In this document: positions 43,991-54,814 of the stretch, piece after piece
Numbering within the stretch: the stretch's first letter is position 1
Layout: every line of letters starts with the position of its first letter
NCBI GenBank assembly: GCA_037447655.1
Contig: JBBHKE010002614.1
Location: 146,786 to 208,785, forward strand
Length of the DNA stretch: 62,000 nt
Direction of reading: 5' to 3'
Source of the DNA: Zygnema cylindricum
Taxonomy: Eukaryota > Streptophyta > Zygnematophyceae > Zygnematales > Zygnemataceae
Position numbers and translations under genes: made by a program
The notes under the pieces: model-generated
Databases searched by the model: none
What the model was told of the DNA's origin: nothing
The model's input: only the letters and a program-made list of their open reading frames with translations

Positions 43991-44508
43991 TGTAACAGGG
44001 TTACAGAATTGGGTACTTAGTAGTTAGGGCTAGGCTGCTATAGTTCCGATTTCAGAGCAGCGCAGTTGCGATGCCAGAGCAGCGCAGCTGCGATTCTAGA
44101 CCAGCGCAACATAGCAACATAGCAACTTAGCGGCGTAGCAACTAGTAGCGCAGCGGCGTAGCAGCGCAGCATAGCAACGCCGCAATTGTGTAGATTGAAC
44201 TGTATAGTTCTAGAAGGAAGTTTGGATAGATCTTGGATTGGCCGCGAAGGTCCACGTGTACAGCCGTATAGTACTAAGTTGACCAGCAGTTAGCTAGTTT
44301 AAATAGTCAGGTAGACCTAGTGAATAGGACACCGGAAGTAGACCTAAAATAGACTTACGCAGCTAGCCCAACCTTGTGCTCTCTTTCAAGTAACAAAGCC
44401 CAACTTTGTCTGTGAGTTCTGTGTGCTCTTGCTGTTGCTACGAGGAGATCCTTGGTATTTTCCGCTGTGCATTGTGACGTATTGTGGGGTGTTGTTACCT
44501 CTTTTACA
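43991..44508 (+). repeat. Gypsy-1 3' LTR
   Basis: 518 bp, same length as the 5' LTR with seven substitutions and no indels. Confidence 0.95.
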
Positions 44509-44513
44509 CTCGG

Positions 44514-45061
44514 ATTCCCGTCAATTTTATCAAAATGTCGGAAGAACTCCATCGGCTTCTTCAAGTGGAGGAGGAGGAGTTCTCAACTCTACTACTCCTG
44601 AAACCCCGGATCTTAACTATGCCGGTGGTAGAAGAGGTGGTAGAGGAGGTGGCCCGAGAGGTGGTGGTGGCGGCCGAGGCAACAAGAGGGATCAAGGTCG
44701 TCCACCGAAGGTCCCTTCGGATCTTTTCAATGTGACATACTACCGATGTAACCGGCTTGGACATTTGTCTTCATCTTATCCGGATAAGGATAAACAATGT
44801 CATTTTTGCGGTAAGTGGGGGCATAGGACCCCTCAATGTTATGCAAAGAGTGGAGATTCTGGAAGTGGAAGAGGAGGTAGAGGAAGTGACAGAGGCGGCC
44901 GAGGTGACGGCCGAGGAGGATGCCGTGGTGGTGGTCGTGGTTACGGTAATGCAAATTACTTTGACTATGGAAATGAAACCGGTGATGATTTTCCAGTTCT
45001 TAACCTTACCCTTGATTTGGTAAGTAGTGGAGGAAATTTGGAGAAAGAGTGGATTATTTGA
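44514..45061 (+). pseudogene. Copia-1 gag C-terminus with zinc knuckle
   Basis: Continues the gag interrupted at 37153. Contains a Gly/Arg-rich stretch and two CCHC-like motifs: a degenerate one (YYRCNRLGHLSSSYP) and an intact one (CHFCGKWGHRTPQC). A second Gly/Arg-rich stretch follows. The frame stops at 45061, just before the protease motif. Confidence 0.8.
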
Positions 45062-46715
45062 TACGGGGGCATCTCACCATGTTTGCACGGATGCTACCTT
45101 GTTTGATGATATGGGAGAACTCACGGTTCCAAAGTTTATTACGATTGCAAGCGGCCATGTCATTTCGGTTGGTACGGTTGGCACGGTTTGGCTTGATCTC
45201 CTTTAATGGGATAATGATGAGAAAGAGAGATTGACGGAGTATCGTCTTCAAAATACACTTTATATTCTGGACGGTTCGGTGAATTTGTTAAGCGTTCCAC
45301 AAATCCAAAAGAGTGGTGGAAGCTTACTTGTGAGAGGTGATCAATCTATCAAGATTTGGAATGAGAAGGGGAATGTAATTGGAGAAAGAGTTGTAACGGA
45401 TGCGAATCATAGTCGGCTCTTATGGAGGAGGCCGAAATCTAAAGTTCCCCCCGAGGGAATTTCACATCAAATTTCGGAGTTGAAAGGTGATCTTACCTTA
45501 TGGCATCATCGGATGTGTCACACATTTGAGGTAAGTTTGAAGAAGATGATTCGTCATTCTTCGGTGAGGGGTTTGGACCTTGCATCCGGTGAGAAGGTGA
45601 ACCGATGCAAAGGATGTAGCAAAGGACATCAAATTCGGAAATCCCATTCAAATAAAGACATCAAGCATCGAGCTCAAAGTCCTTTGGAGGTTGTCCACAT
45701 CGATCTTTGTGGACATATTAAACCCGAGACAATTGAAGGTAATAAGTATACTTTGGTAATTGTTGATGACTTCTCTCGGAAGTCATGGGTGTATTTATTG
45801 AAAAAGAAATCGGATGCATTTGAAAAATTTAAAGAATGGCATGTGATGGCCGAAAGGCAAATTGATAAGAAGCTTAAGTCCATTCGTTTGGACAATGGAG
45901 GGGAGTTTGTTGTTTTTGAAGGGTATTGTAAAGAGTGGGGGATAAGGCATCAATTCACGGCGCCTTATTCTCCTGAGTCAAATGGAGTGGCCGAGAGGAA
46001 GAATCGTACCTTACAAGAAATGGTTCGTGCGATGGTTCATAGCTCCGGACGAGAGATGTTTTTGTGGGGGGATGCGATTCTTACGCCGAATTATATTTGT
46101 AACCAAAGACTCATTTCGGTTTCCGGAAGTAAAACACCAGAGGGGTTATGGAGTGAGAGAAAGCCCACGGTTCATCATTTGAGAATTTGGGGATGTCATG
46201 CTACGGTTTATGTGGAATCAATTAAGAGGAAGGGGAAATTTGCTCCAAGGTGTTGGCCGAGAATTTTTGTTGGTTATAGTGCAAAGGGGAATTTGTACCG
46301 AGTGTATGATCCGGCTCGTCACACCATGGAGGAATCTCGGAATGTGGATTTTCATGAGGATCTCAAATCCGCCATGAATTCCGTGGGGAAATTTAAAGAG
46401 AATTTGGATTTTTATGAGGAGAGTGAAATTGAGAATTTTCCGTTCATTGGGGATTCAGAATCCGATGAGGAACCGAATGTAAAAACTCAGAAAAAGAAAT
46501 TGGGAAAATCGGTTGAAATTGAATTTGAAAGAAAGAGTAACGGATCTTTGGATTCCCGAGTGCCTTCGAACATTCGGAAATCTCAAAGCTCTAAATCGAG
46601 TTCTAAATCGAGTGAGAAAGAAATTGAAATTGAATCCGAGGAAGAGAAAGAGGAGGAGGAGGAGGAGCAAGTTCTTAGAAGAGCTCTCGGATTACAAAGG
46701 GGAAGAAACCGGTGA
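45062..46715 (+). pseudogene. Copia-1 protease and integrase region
   Basis: A one-base frameshift precedes the protease motif D-T-G-A-S-H-H, and a TAA stop follows about 45 codons later. From 45231 a long frame carries the pre-integrase motif (LWHHRMCHT), the zinc region ending C-K-G-C, the integrase core (HIDLCGH, VDDFSRKSWVYLL, RLDNGGEF, ESNGVAERKNRTLQEM) and the G-Y-S-A-K-G-N-L motif. It ends at 46715 by frameshift. Confidence 0.85.
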
Positions 46716-48255
46716 AACTCACTTACGATCGAAAAGGGGAAAATGCATCGAATTCTCATTATTTTCTTTCTGATGCTAAAGAGACGGAGTTTCTTTTGTA
46801 GCAATCACTTACGAAAAATATGACCGGCGACCCTCAATCTTATGTCAAGGCAAGGAGATCGACCGATTGGGAGAGTAAGTGGAAACCGGCATGGGAGAAA
46901 TAATTTAAATCGGTGGTTGATAATCGAAATTTTGAGGAAGTAAAATTACCGGAGGGGAAAAAAACGATAGATGCAAAGTGGGTATTTAAGACGAAGATTG
47001 GAGCTTCAGGTCTCCCGTGGTGAAGTTCGACTCACTACGGATTATTATTGCACTTGTAGCGATGGGAAAGAAGCACGTCCATCAAATGGACGTAGAAACT
47101 GCGTTTTTAAATGGTGAGTTGGAGGACATGTCTCCTTTGCAGGAAGAAAATGTATGGCGTTTGCGAAAGTCATTATATGGTTTGAAACAGGCGCCGAGCA
47201 CGTGGTATTTGAGACTTCATCAAGTACTATTGAAATTCGGATTTGTACGGACCACGTCCGATTCAGGAGTTTATGTGAAAGGTGAAGGGGTTGATCAAAT
47301 CATCTTTTCTGTTTATGTGGATGATTTTTTGATGGCATGCGACAAGTTGGATCGCATTAATGAGTTGAAATATTACCTTGGATTCTATTTCAAAGTAACA
47401 GATCTTGGAGAAGTACGATATATTTTGGGGATTGAAGTGATACGCGACAAAGAGGGGAACATTAAATTAAGTCAAGCTCAATATTGTAAAGAGATTTTGG
47501 AGAGATTTGGTATGACTGACGCGAAACCACTTTCTACGCCGTTGGATGCAAATCTACACATTCGCAAGTTTGAGGAAGAAGATTTTTTCGATGTACCATA
47601 TCGAGAGGCGGTTGGTTCACTTATGTACCTTAGCGTTGGTACTCGTCCAGATATTTTGGCCGCGGTTTCCATCGTCAGCCGTTATTGTCACGAGCCAAAG
47701 AAGGCGCATTGCGAGGCCGTACGGCGTATCTTTCGATACTTAGTTGGTACGATTGATCTTAGACTTTTGTTTACTTTTAAAAAAAAATCTTTGGAGTGTG
47801 TTGGGTATTGTGACGGGGATTGGGGCAGCGATTTCGATTCAAGTAAGTCCACGTCAGGGTACGAATTTATTTTTGGAGGAGCCGCGATCTCGTGAAGTTC
47901 TAGGCTACAACCTACGGTTGCGTGGAGTTCCACAGAATCTGAGAATATGGCTGCGTGTCATGCATCTAAGGCTTTGATTTGGATTAAGGAGATGTTACAT
48001 GAGTTAAGCATTCCTATTGGTTGAATGACGATTTATTCTGACAGCATGAGTTCGATGGCGTTGACAAAAATTCTTGTGTTTCGTAAGAGGACGAAACACA
48101 TCATGATCCAATGGCATTTTGTAAGAGATTTGGTTACGGCGAACGAGATCGTATTTTCTTACGTATCGACAAAAAAGGAGGCGACAGATTTGCTAACGAA
48201 AGCAGCTACGCATGATGTATTTGAGAGGGGGCGACCAAAAATTGGATTATTTTGA
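46716..48255 (+). pseudogene. Copia-1 reverse transcriptase and RNase H region
   Basis: 46716-47010 contains broken RT N-terminal sequence (KTIDAKWVFKTKIG). A deletion then joins to VKFDSLRIIIALVAMG at 47017. The RT core continues with QMDVETAFLNGELED, SLYGLKQAPSTW and the catalytic Y-V-D-D-F. RNase H follows (VGYCDGDWGSD; IYSDSMSSMAL; RTKHIMIQWHFVRD; ATDLLTKA) with a frameshift and stops around 47895-48025. Confidence 0.85.
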
Positions 48256-48288
48256 AGAGTTTGGTGATTACGACAATAAGAGGTGGAT

Positions 48289-48935
48289 TGTTAGGATATT
48301 GTGGTTTCGCGGTATTTCCGCGAAGCATCATACCAACGTTTGTTTGCTTGACGCGAAGTGTCGTGTCATTATACAAAAAGTACTATATCGTTTCGCGACA
48401 GTACTTTTGATATCCGCGAACGAATGTTCTATTTCGTTTTGCGTCACTTTTTAAATTCGTGCACAAGTGTTTCAATTTGCGTGCAGGTGTGTTCGTGGAG
48501 CGACACGTGTTTAAGTCAACGTTTAGAGTTAGTCGTTTGAAGGAAAAAGCGTGTGCTACTTCTTTCGTGGAACTTTCACTTGCAGTGTGCACAACTAGCT
48601 AGGGACAGACTTCGTCGCTACGCAAAATCCTGCTTGTCTTACCTTGCTGTCTCTTAGTGTAGAGTAGCGAGTATATAGGCAGCAATATATATGTGCAGAG
48701 GATTAAATCTTATATGATTGAATCATAGAGTATTAATCTTGGAGTAAGAGATTATTTAAAGAGGAGAGAAAAGAGAGAGAAGAGAGAAGAGAGATGATGT
48801 AAAGAGGCTTCGGCCAATAACACTTATAAATCTTTTTGGTTGAATATTCCTCTTGTCTATTATGAGCTTCCGCTGTGTAATGATTTATGTTTTGCGAATT
48901 ATTTTGAGTTAATTTATTTTGCTCAAGATCCTACA
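48289..48935 (+). repeat. Copia-1 3' LTR
   Basis: Starts TGTTAGGATATTG after a purine-rich AATAAGAGGTGGAT and ends GATCCTACA. Same length as the 5' LTR but clearly diverged. Confidence 0.92.
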
Positions 48936-48940
48936 AGAAA

Positions 48941-49460
48941 GACCTTCAAAGTTTACTCTCTTCCTCTCTCCCTCCCTCCCTTTATCATCCCTCCCTCTCT
49001 CACTCTCCACTTCTGGACTCCATACACCCACCAAAAATGATGATAGGCCGTCGAAACAATCGACAAAAATAAAAATATATAAAATAAATAAATAAAATGA
49101 ATATAATGAATATAATAATAGAATAAATAAAATAAATAGAATGAATAAAATAAATTAATTAAATTAAATACATAGAATGAATAAAATAAATAAATAAAAA
49201 GAGGTGTCGACCACTCGAGTCAACAAATGAAAAATGAAATCGATAAAGACTAAATTATAAAATAAAAATAAAAAAATATGTAAATAAATAAAGAAAAAAA
49301 AATATATATATATATATAAAATCCGATTTATCTCCAATGGGTTCGTGGACATATCGTTCCTCTAATTTTAAAATTTAGAATAAATATACAAAATACATAA
49401 AAATAGAATAAAATTAAAAAACATTTAAATAAATAGAAAAAAGAATAAAGATGAGGTGAC
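48941..49460. other. AT-rich spacer with AATAAATA-type simple repeats
   Basis: Degenerate AAATAAAT/GAATAAAAT repeats at 49060-49200 and 49255-49445. No gene is seen. Confidence 0.6.
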
Positions 49461-50445
49461 ATCGCGGCATGGAAAGGAGGGAAGGAGGGAGTGAAGGCCA
49501 TGGTTGGGAGGGAAGGAGGGAGGGCGAGAATTAGAACACAGAAGGGCAGGGAATGGGAGGGATGGAGGGAGGTCTAGGCACAATGGGCCCCTCCCTCCCT
49601 CCCTCCTCTGTCCCCCGTTCAAAACCAAAGGGGGGGGGAGCCCTGTTGTCCACCGGATGCAAGGAGAGGGAGAAGATCTCTCCCTCCACCCCTCTATTAA
49701 TCTGCCCGAAAAAAGGAAAAAAAACAAGTGTACAAAGAAAAAAAAAGAAGAAAAAACCGCGTGTCCTGCAGCGCCCCTCTATACTCACTATACGCCTCTG
49801 GCTTTGCCCCCCCTCCGCCTCCCTCTCCCCCTCCCCCTCCCCCTCCCCCTCCCCCTCCCCCTCCCCCCTCCCCCCCCCCCCCCCCCCTCCCCCTCCCCCT
49901 CCTATTGCTGAGCCATAGTTTCCCTGCAACCCCTACCCCTAATCTTTACCCTTCCCTACCCCTACACCTTTCCCACCCTGTACCCCTCCCCCTACGCTGC
50001 CTCTATCCTTCCCTCCTTGAAAACCACCGTCAATCTTCTGTTTGCAAGGGGGAGAGGGAAGGGAAGGTAGGGCCGGGTGAAGGGAGGGAGGCGGAAACGG
50101 AGGGCCGAGGGGAATGGAAGGGAAGACTGGTAGAACGGAAGAAATGGGGGAAAAGAAGGGAGGGAAAAATGGCAGTGCTAGGTGGACCCCTTGCCAAATC
50201 AATGCCGCAAGTCCCTCTCCCTCTCCCTCTCCCTCCCCCTCTCCCTCTCCCTCGCCCTTGCCCTCGCCCTCAACCTCTCCCTCTCCCTCTCCCTCTCCCT
50301 CTCCCACTTGGTAATGGACAGAAGGAGAGCTGTTGCCATCACCCTCTTTCCCTCCCACTATCTCTCCCCTTTCTCCCCCTCTCTCCCTCTCCCCTTTTTC
50401 CCCTCCCCCCTCTAGCCTCTCCCCTCCCCCCCCTTACTCTATGAA
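49461..50445. repeat. Alternating purine- and pyrimidine-rich blocks
   Basis: GGAGGGAA-rich at 49465-49590, CCCCCT-rich at 49808-49905 with a long C-run, GGGAAGGG-rich at 50048-50165, and CCCTCT-rich at 50210-50440. Pro/Ser- or Gly/Glu-rich frames on both strands are by-products. Confidence 0.75.
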
Positions 50446-50629
50446 ATCCTCACAAATCCCTAATTGCGCAATGCTTCTCAAGGCTGCAAAACAAAAACTA
50501 TAAAAAATTCTATAAAACCTTAGTTCTTATAAAACCCTAGAAATAAAAACACCTCCCAATCACTAATTCCATAAAAGAAAAATACAAACTGCAAAAAGAA
50601 ATATCCTAGAAAAGTCTGTTACCCTTAAC

Positions 50630-51425
50630 GAACGAACGGAACGAACAAGGGAACGGACGAACGAACTATCGGACGAACGAACGGAACGCATGAACGGAGG
50701 AACGGATGAATGGTGGAACAGACAAATGAATGGAACAGAGGAACGGACAAACGAACGGAATGGACGAACGGAGGAACGGACGAACGGTGGAACAGACGAA
50801 CGAACGGAACTGACAAACGGAGGAACGAACGAAATAGACAAACGGAAAAACGGACGAACGGAGGAACAGGGGAACGGGGGAACGGAGGAACAGAGAAACG
50901 GAGGAACGAACGGAATAGACGAACGGAGGAACGGAGGAACAAACGAACAGAGGAAGGGAGGAACGAGGAACGGAGGAACGAACGAACGGAAGAAGGGAGG
51001 AACGGAGGAACGAAGAAACAAAGAAACGAACGAAACAGACAAACGGACGAACGGAGGAACGGACTAACGGAGGAACGGAAGAACGAACGGAACAAACGAA
51101 CGGAGGAACGGAGGAACGAACGGAACAGACAAACCGGGGAATGGAGGAACGGACGAACGGAGGAACGGACGAATGGAGGAACGCAGGAACGGACGAACAG
51201 AGGAACGGACGAACGAACGAACGAACGGAAGGGACGAACGGAGGAACGGACGAACGGAGAAACGGAGGAACGGACAAACGAAGGAACGCACAAACGAATG
51301 GAACGGACGAACGGAGGAACGGAGGAACGGACAAACGGAGGAACGGACGAACAGCCGAACGGAGGAACAAACAAACGGACGAATGGAGGAACGAAGGAAC
51401 GAAGGAACGAATGAACAAATAAATA
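50630..51425. repeat. GGAACGGACGAACGGA minisatellite
   Basis: About 800 bp of degenerate 4-bp-based repeats (AACG, GAGG, AACGGACG) with hardly any stop codons in several frames on both strands. Predicted products are Thr/Asn/Glu/Arg repeats or Arg/Ser/Val/Pro/Phe repeats and are not credible genes. Confidence 0.9.
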
Positions 51426-51589
51426 AATAAATAAACAAAAAAATTAAAACTAGACGCAGATACAAAAAAAACAGAATTCACTCAAAAGAAAAATGAAAAA
51501 AAAATAGTCATAAAAATAAATAAATAACAAAAACAGACCATGCCTCTTTTTACCTTTTAATGGTATCGCGAATCCCCGAGACTGAGCTC

Positions 51590-51870
51590 CACAATTCCTC
51601 TCCCTCGCCCCTTCCCTCTCCCTCTTATTTGCCCCCCCTCTCCCTCTCCCCCCCCTCTCTCAATCCCTCTCCCTCTCCCTCTCCCCCTCCCTCTCCACCT
51701 CCCTCTGCCTTTCTCTCTCCCCTTCCCTCTCCCTCCCCCACTACCCTCTTAAAATCCCCCCTCCCTCCTCTCCCCCTCCACGTTATGAGATCTCCCCCGC
51801 CCCCCTCTCTCTCTCCCACCTACCAAAATCTCCCTCTCTCTCCCCCCCCCCCCCGGCCGTTCTTCTCTCC
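51590..51870. repeat. C/T-rich tract
   Basis: CCCTCTCC-type pyrimidine tract with a C-run near 51843. A short G-run follows at 51942-51965. Confidence 0.75.
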
Positions 51871-52075
51871 CCTCCAGCTAAATCTTCACCTTAGTGGTGA
51901 TAGTGGAGGAGGCGCATATGGGGCAAGTATTATAAGGGTAAAAAAAGGGGGGGGAGGGAGAGGGGGTTGAGGAGAGGAAGGTGAGAAAAAGGAGGAAAAG
52001 AGAGCAACCTTGGTGGGGAGCCAATTAAGAGTCGATATATCGTAAAATCGGTTCCATCTGTCATAATCTCAATCT

Positions 52076-52537
52076 CAGAGGTCGCAAAAGTCAAAAGATT
52101 AGATAACCGAAACCGACATTTTTTTTTTCAAAATCTGAGTACCCGATACCTAATTGTCCTAAATTGTTACCCGTTACCCGAAACGCGTTTACAAAAATAA
52201 AAGTTAACCGAAGTTCGATTTTTCGCGACTACCTATATACGCCCGTACCCGAATATGTACAAAATTAGTGGTATATCTCCATTATACCTTCCACGATACC
52301 AAGAGTACAAAATACAATAATGTTGGATAGTATGGACAGTACAAAACCTTCAATTTTTTTCGTTTTTTGCTTACTTGATCATAACTGATAATTTTTTTTT
52401 TCTGTGAATCACCCGCCCGAATCCGCTTGACCCCCAAAATTTGGCACCTGAATCCTTTTCGGATCCGACGCGGCCGGTCGGGTAACAGTCGGTTACGGTT
52501 TGGGGTTACGCTTTCAGGTAACCGTTTGCGACCTCTG
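52076..52537. mobile_element. hAT-type MITE family B, copy B1
   Basis: A 462-bp element with inverted ends CAGAGGTCGCAAA, flanked by perfect 8-bp duplications CTCAATCT (52068-52075 and 52538-52545). Noncoding. Confidence 0.9.
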
Positions 52538-52827
52538 CTCAATCTTCAAAACTCGATATTTTGATAGTTTAGCAATTCCGTGTCCTCCATTGGACTACAT
52601 AATTCATGAAGCCCCTAGATAGTTATTGACTAACCCACTTTCAATGGCAACCACTCCTACCCAAGCAGACAAGCAGACAATCTGACTTCACCTTGTGCAG
52701 CCTGGACTCGCGTGAGTCTGTAGGAAAAAGAATCTCTAAAAACGCCCAACCAGGCGATAAGTTATGAGGCACTAAAAATGCCAATTTGTACAAACTCTCA
52801 AAGAGAGAGGTGACTGCCTACCAAAAT

Positions 52828-54020
52828 TGAAACTCTGAGACCTCCATTGGCCCTCAGAGTATGCAGATCCAAAAGAAGCTAATCTAGATAGTGCCGACTC
52901 TAAGTTAATATAAACCCAAATGACTGACCCTTTGACAGTCACAATCCTAATATAGATTCACCCCTGTGAAATAACACTTTCTGTGTGCTCAGTTCCACCA
53001 CAGAATGCAAAGTTAGAATATGAGATTTGGACACATTCACCCACTTTGACTTTCCCTTATAAATGCAGCCACCCTGGTAGACAAAACCTCTGACCGACTA
53101 CACCCTTGTGTAGCCTGGACTCCCGTGAGTGTGCAGCAAAAAGAATCACTAAAAATGGTCAAGTAAATTGATAGTTATGGCTGATCAAAGTTTGCCATTT
53201 ATACAAGGTGCTCTCTGGGAGAGACAGCTATCTACCCAAAATTTTCTAAGTCCTATACCCCCTCTAAAACTCTATCTACTGAAGTACAGCACCAATCAAA
53301 TTACTGTGTCGTACAGAAAAGTATAGGTGCCGGTGTACTTTCTGTACGGCCATTGTACAACATGGCCAAATTGTCGACAGGTATCATAGCCGGATTTGTT
53401 TCCGCGATCTCCGGAGTCGCCGCAATCCAACATTGTCACGCCACGTGTCACATGACGTGGCGATGGATGAAAAACGCCAAAAGTACATGTTCCGTGATCG
53501 CGGCACCTATCGTGGCCGTCCGATCAAACCGGATACAATTTTAGTCGTTGAAAATACGCGCGAGATATTTGTTTCGCGTTCGAAACAAATGCGCGGTATC
53601 CGTTTCATAAAATACATTAAATCGTACTCCGTACTATACAAAACTGTATCTATGTATTGCGTATCTATTTCCCGTTATACGAACTAGTCTACGCGTAAAA
53701 ATATAAATATCTGTCAAACCTAATGTACTCTAGCACTGGCTCTAGTCATATTGGTTAAAGCTTACGGCTAATTTAGACGGAAGAAAGGTATCAGGATCGA
53801 ATCCTGGGTCCGTCAATCTTTTTAGATAACTCTATCAAGATTGGCCTTCCTGTCCTCTTTGGACAGCCTAGGCATCCATGGATCCAACTCCTCCTCAAGT
53901 CTTCAGTGACTGCGACAAGTGTGGGGACTTGAGTGAAGAGTTAGAGGCAGGCTGTCACTGTCCCCTTTTTGCCTTTTATATTTACAAACTCTAGACCTAG
54001 CAAATACTTAAATTTCAACA
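52828..54020 (-). mobile_element. Solo LTR nested in the Copia-2 3' LTR
   Basis: A 1193-bp unit (minus-strand sense TGTTGAAATTTAAG...GAGTTTCA) flanked by perfect duplications AAAAT (52823-52827 and 54021-54025). It belongs to a related subfamily, with CTAGGTCTAGAG near its start. Confidence 0.85.
53735..53820 (+). other. tRNA-like module in the nested solo LTR (53.8 kb)
   Basis: Antisense to the LTR. Box-A-like ATTGGTTAAAGCTTACGG, then T-arm TCAGG-ATCGAAT-CCTGG (one G-U) enclosed by GACGGA...TCCGTC. Confidence 0.55.
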
Positions 54021-54499
54021 AAAATTTAGTAAGTCGTTATTCCCTCTAATAACTCCTATCTACTAAAATACAGACCAATCAAAATGTTGTATCGTACCAA
54101 AAAGTACTACTGCCGTGTACCTTTGGTACAGCCTATGCACGACAAGTCTATTAAACGGACGCGTGTCCACTTTTCACTCGTCCGTACATTCCTCGGAATT
54201 CCTGCAACCGAATGTTATCTCTCCACGTGGCACCAAGTCATGCCACGTCAATAAATGCCAAAGTCACCATTCCCAAATCTCGGCGATGATGTGCGCCGTT
54301 GGATCTCAGCCGTCATAAATACTTGTGTAATATTCGTTTCGCTGTCGAAACAAAATGGGTGGTATCCGTTTCGAAATAGTATCGTACTTCGTATTATACA
54401 AAACTGTATCTATGCATGCCGTATACAGTTTCGGTTAAATGAATTCGTTCACTCTTAAATAAATATATATATATATATCTATCATACCCTATAGCATGT

Positions 54500-54592
54500 A
54501 GCATTGGTCCTAGTCTAATAGGATAAAGCTGACCGCTACCATCCAACTTGACGGATGGCAGGTACTGGGATCAAGTCTTGGGTCGGTCATAA
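54500..54592 (+). other. tRNA-like module in the Copia-2 3' LTR
   Basis: Box-A-like TAGTCTAATAGGATAAAGC, then T-arm CTGGG-ATCAAGT-CTTGG enclosed by TGACGGAT...GTCGGTCA. Confidence 0.5.
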
Positions 54593-54814
54593 TTCTTTTG
54601 AGTAACCTACTAAAAATAACTGCCTGTAGAACTAAGGCAGCCATGGGTAAACCACCCTCTCTATCCTTTAGTGACTACAACAAGTATGGGGGCTAGAGAG
54701 AGGAGGTGGAGGCAGGTTGTCCGTCCTATTCTTTTCCTTTTAACTAACATATTTATTTATACCTAGAAAATACTATAGAAATATATTAATTTCAACAATC
54801 CCCTTATCTTTTAG

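Larger units (their letters stand above)
37154..44508 (+). mobile_element. Gypsy-1: young, apparently intact chromovirus (Ty3/Gypsy)
   Basis: A 7355-bp element with 518-bp LTRs (37154-37671, 43991-44508; TGTAACAGG...TTTTACA) that differ at seven positions by direct comparison. Perfect duplications CTCGG flank it (37149-37153 and 44509-44513). The PBS TGGTATCGGAG at 37673 fits initiator-Met tRNA with one mismatch. A purine-rich GTGGGAGGCAC precedes the 3' LTR. Order gag, protease, RT, RNase H, integrase, chromodomain defines a chromovirus. Both ORFs are open, so it may be capable of activity. Confidence 0.95.
34556..48935 (+). mobile_element. Copia-1: defective Ty1/Copia retrotransposon with nested insertions
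   Basis: LTRs 34556-35202 and 48289-48935 (both 647 bp, TG...CA, very roughly 9% different by eye) are flanked by perfect duplications AGAAA (34551-34555 and 48936-48940). The PBS at 35204 resembles the initiator-Met site with two mismatches (TCGGTATTAGAG) and a purine tract precedes 48289. Domain order gag, protease, integrase, RT, RNase H is Copia. It is interrupted by a solo LTR (35629-36697) and by a Gypsy element (37154-44508). Frameshifts, stops and deletions make it inactive. Confidence 0.92.
52571..54797 (-). repeat. Copia-2 3' LTR, split by a solo LTR
   Basis: Starts TGTTGAAATTAATATATT at 54797 next to the purine tract 54812-54798. It is interrupted by 52828-54020. The end at 52571 is inferred by alignment with the 5' LTR. 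Confidence 0.75.

Noticed and set aside
50666-51481. Long minus-strand frame of 271 codons and a plus-strand frame of 234 codons
   Set aside because: Both are read-throughs of the GGAACGGA minisatellite, which is nearly stop-free in several frames; no complex sequence or start context.
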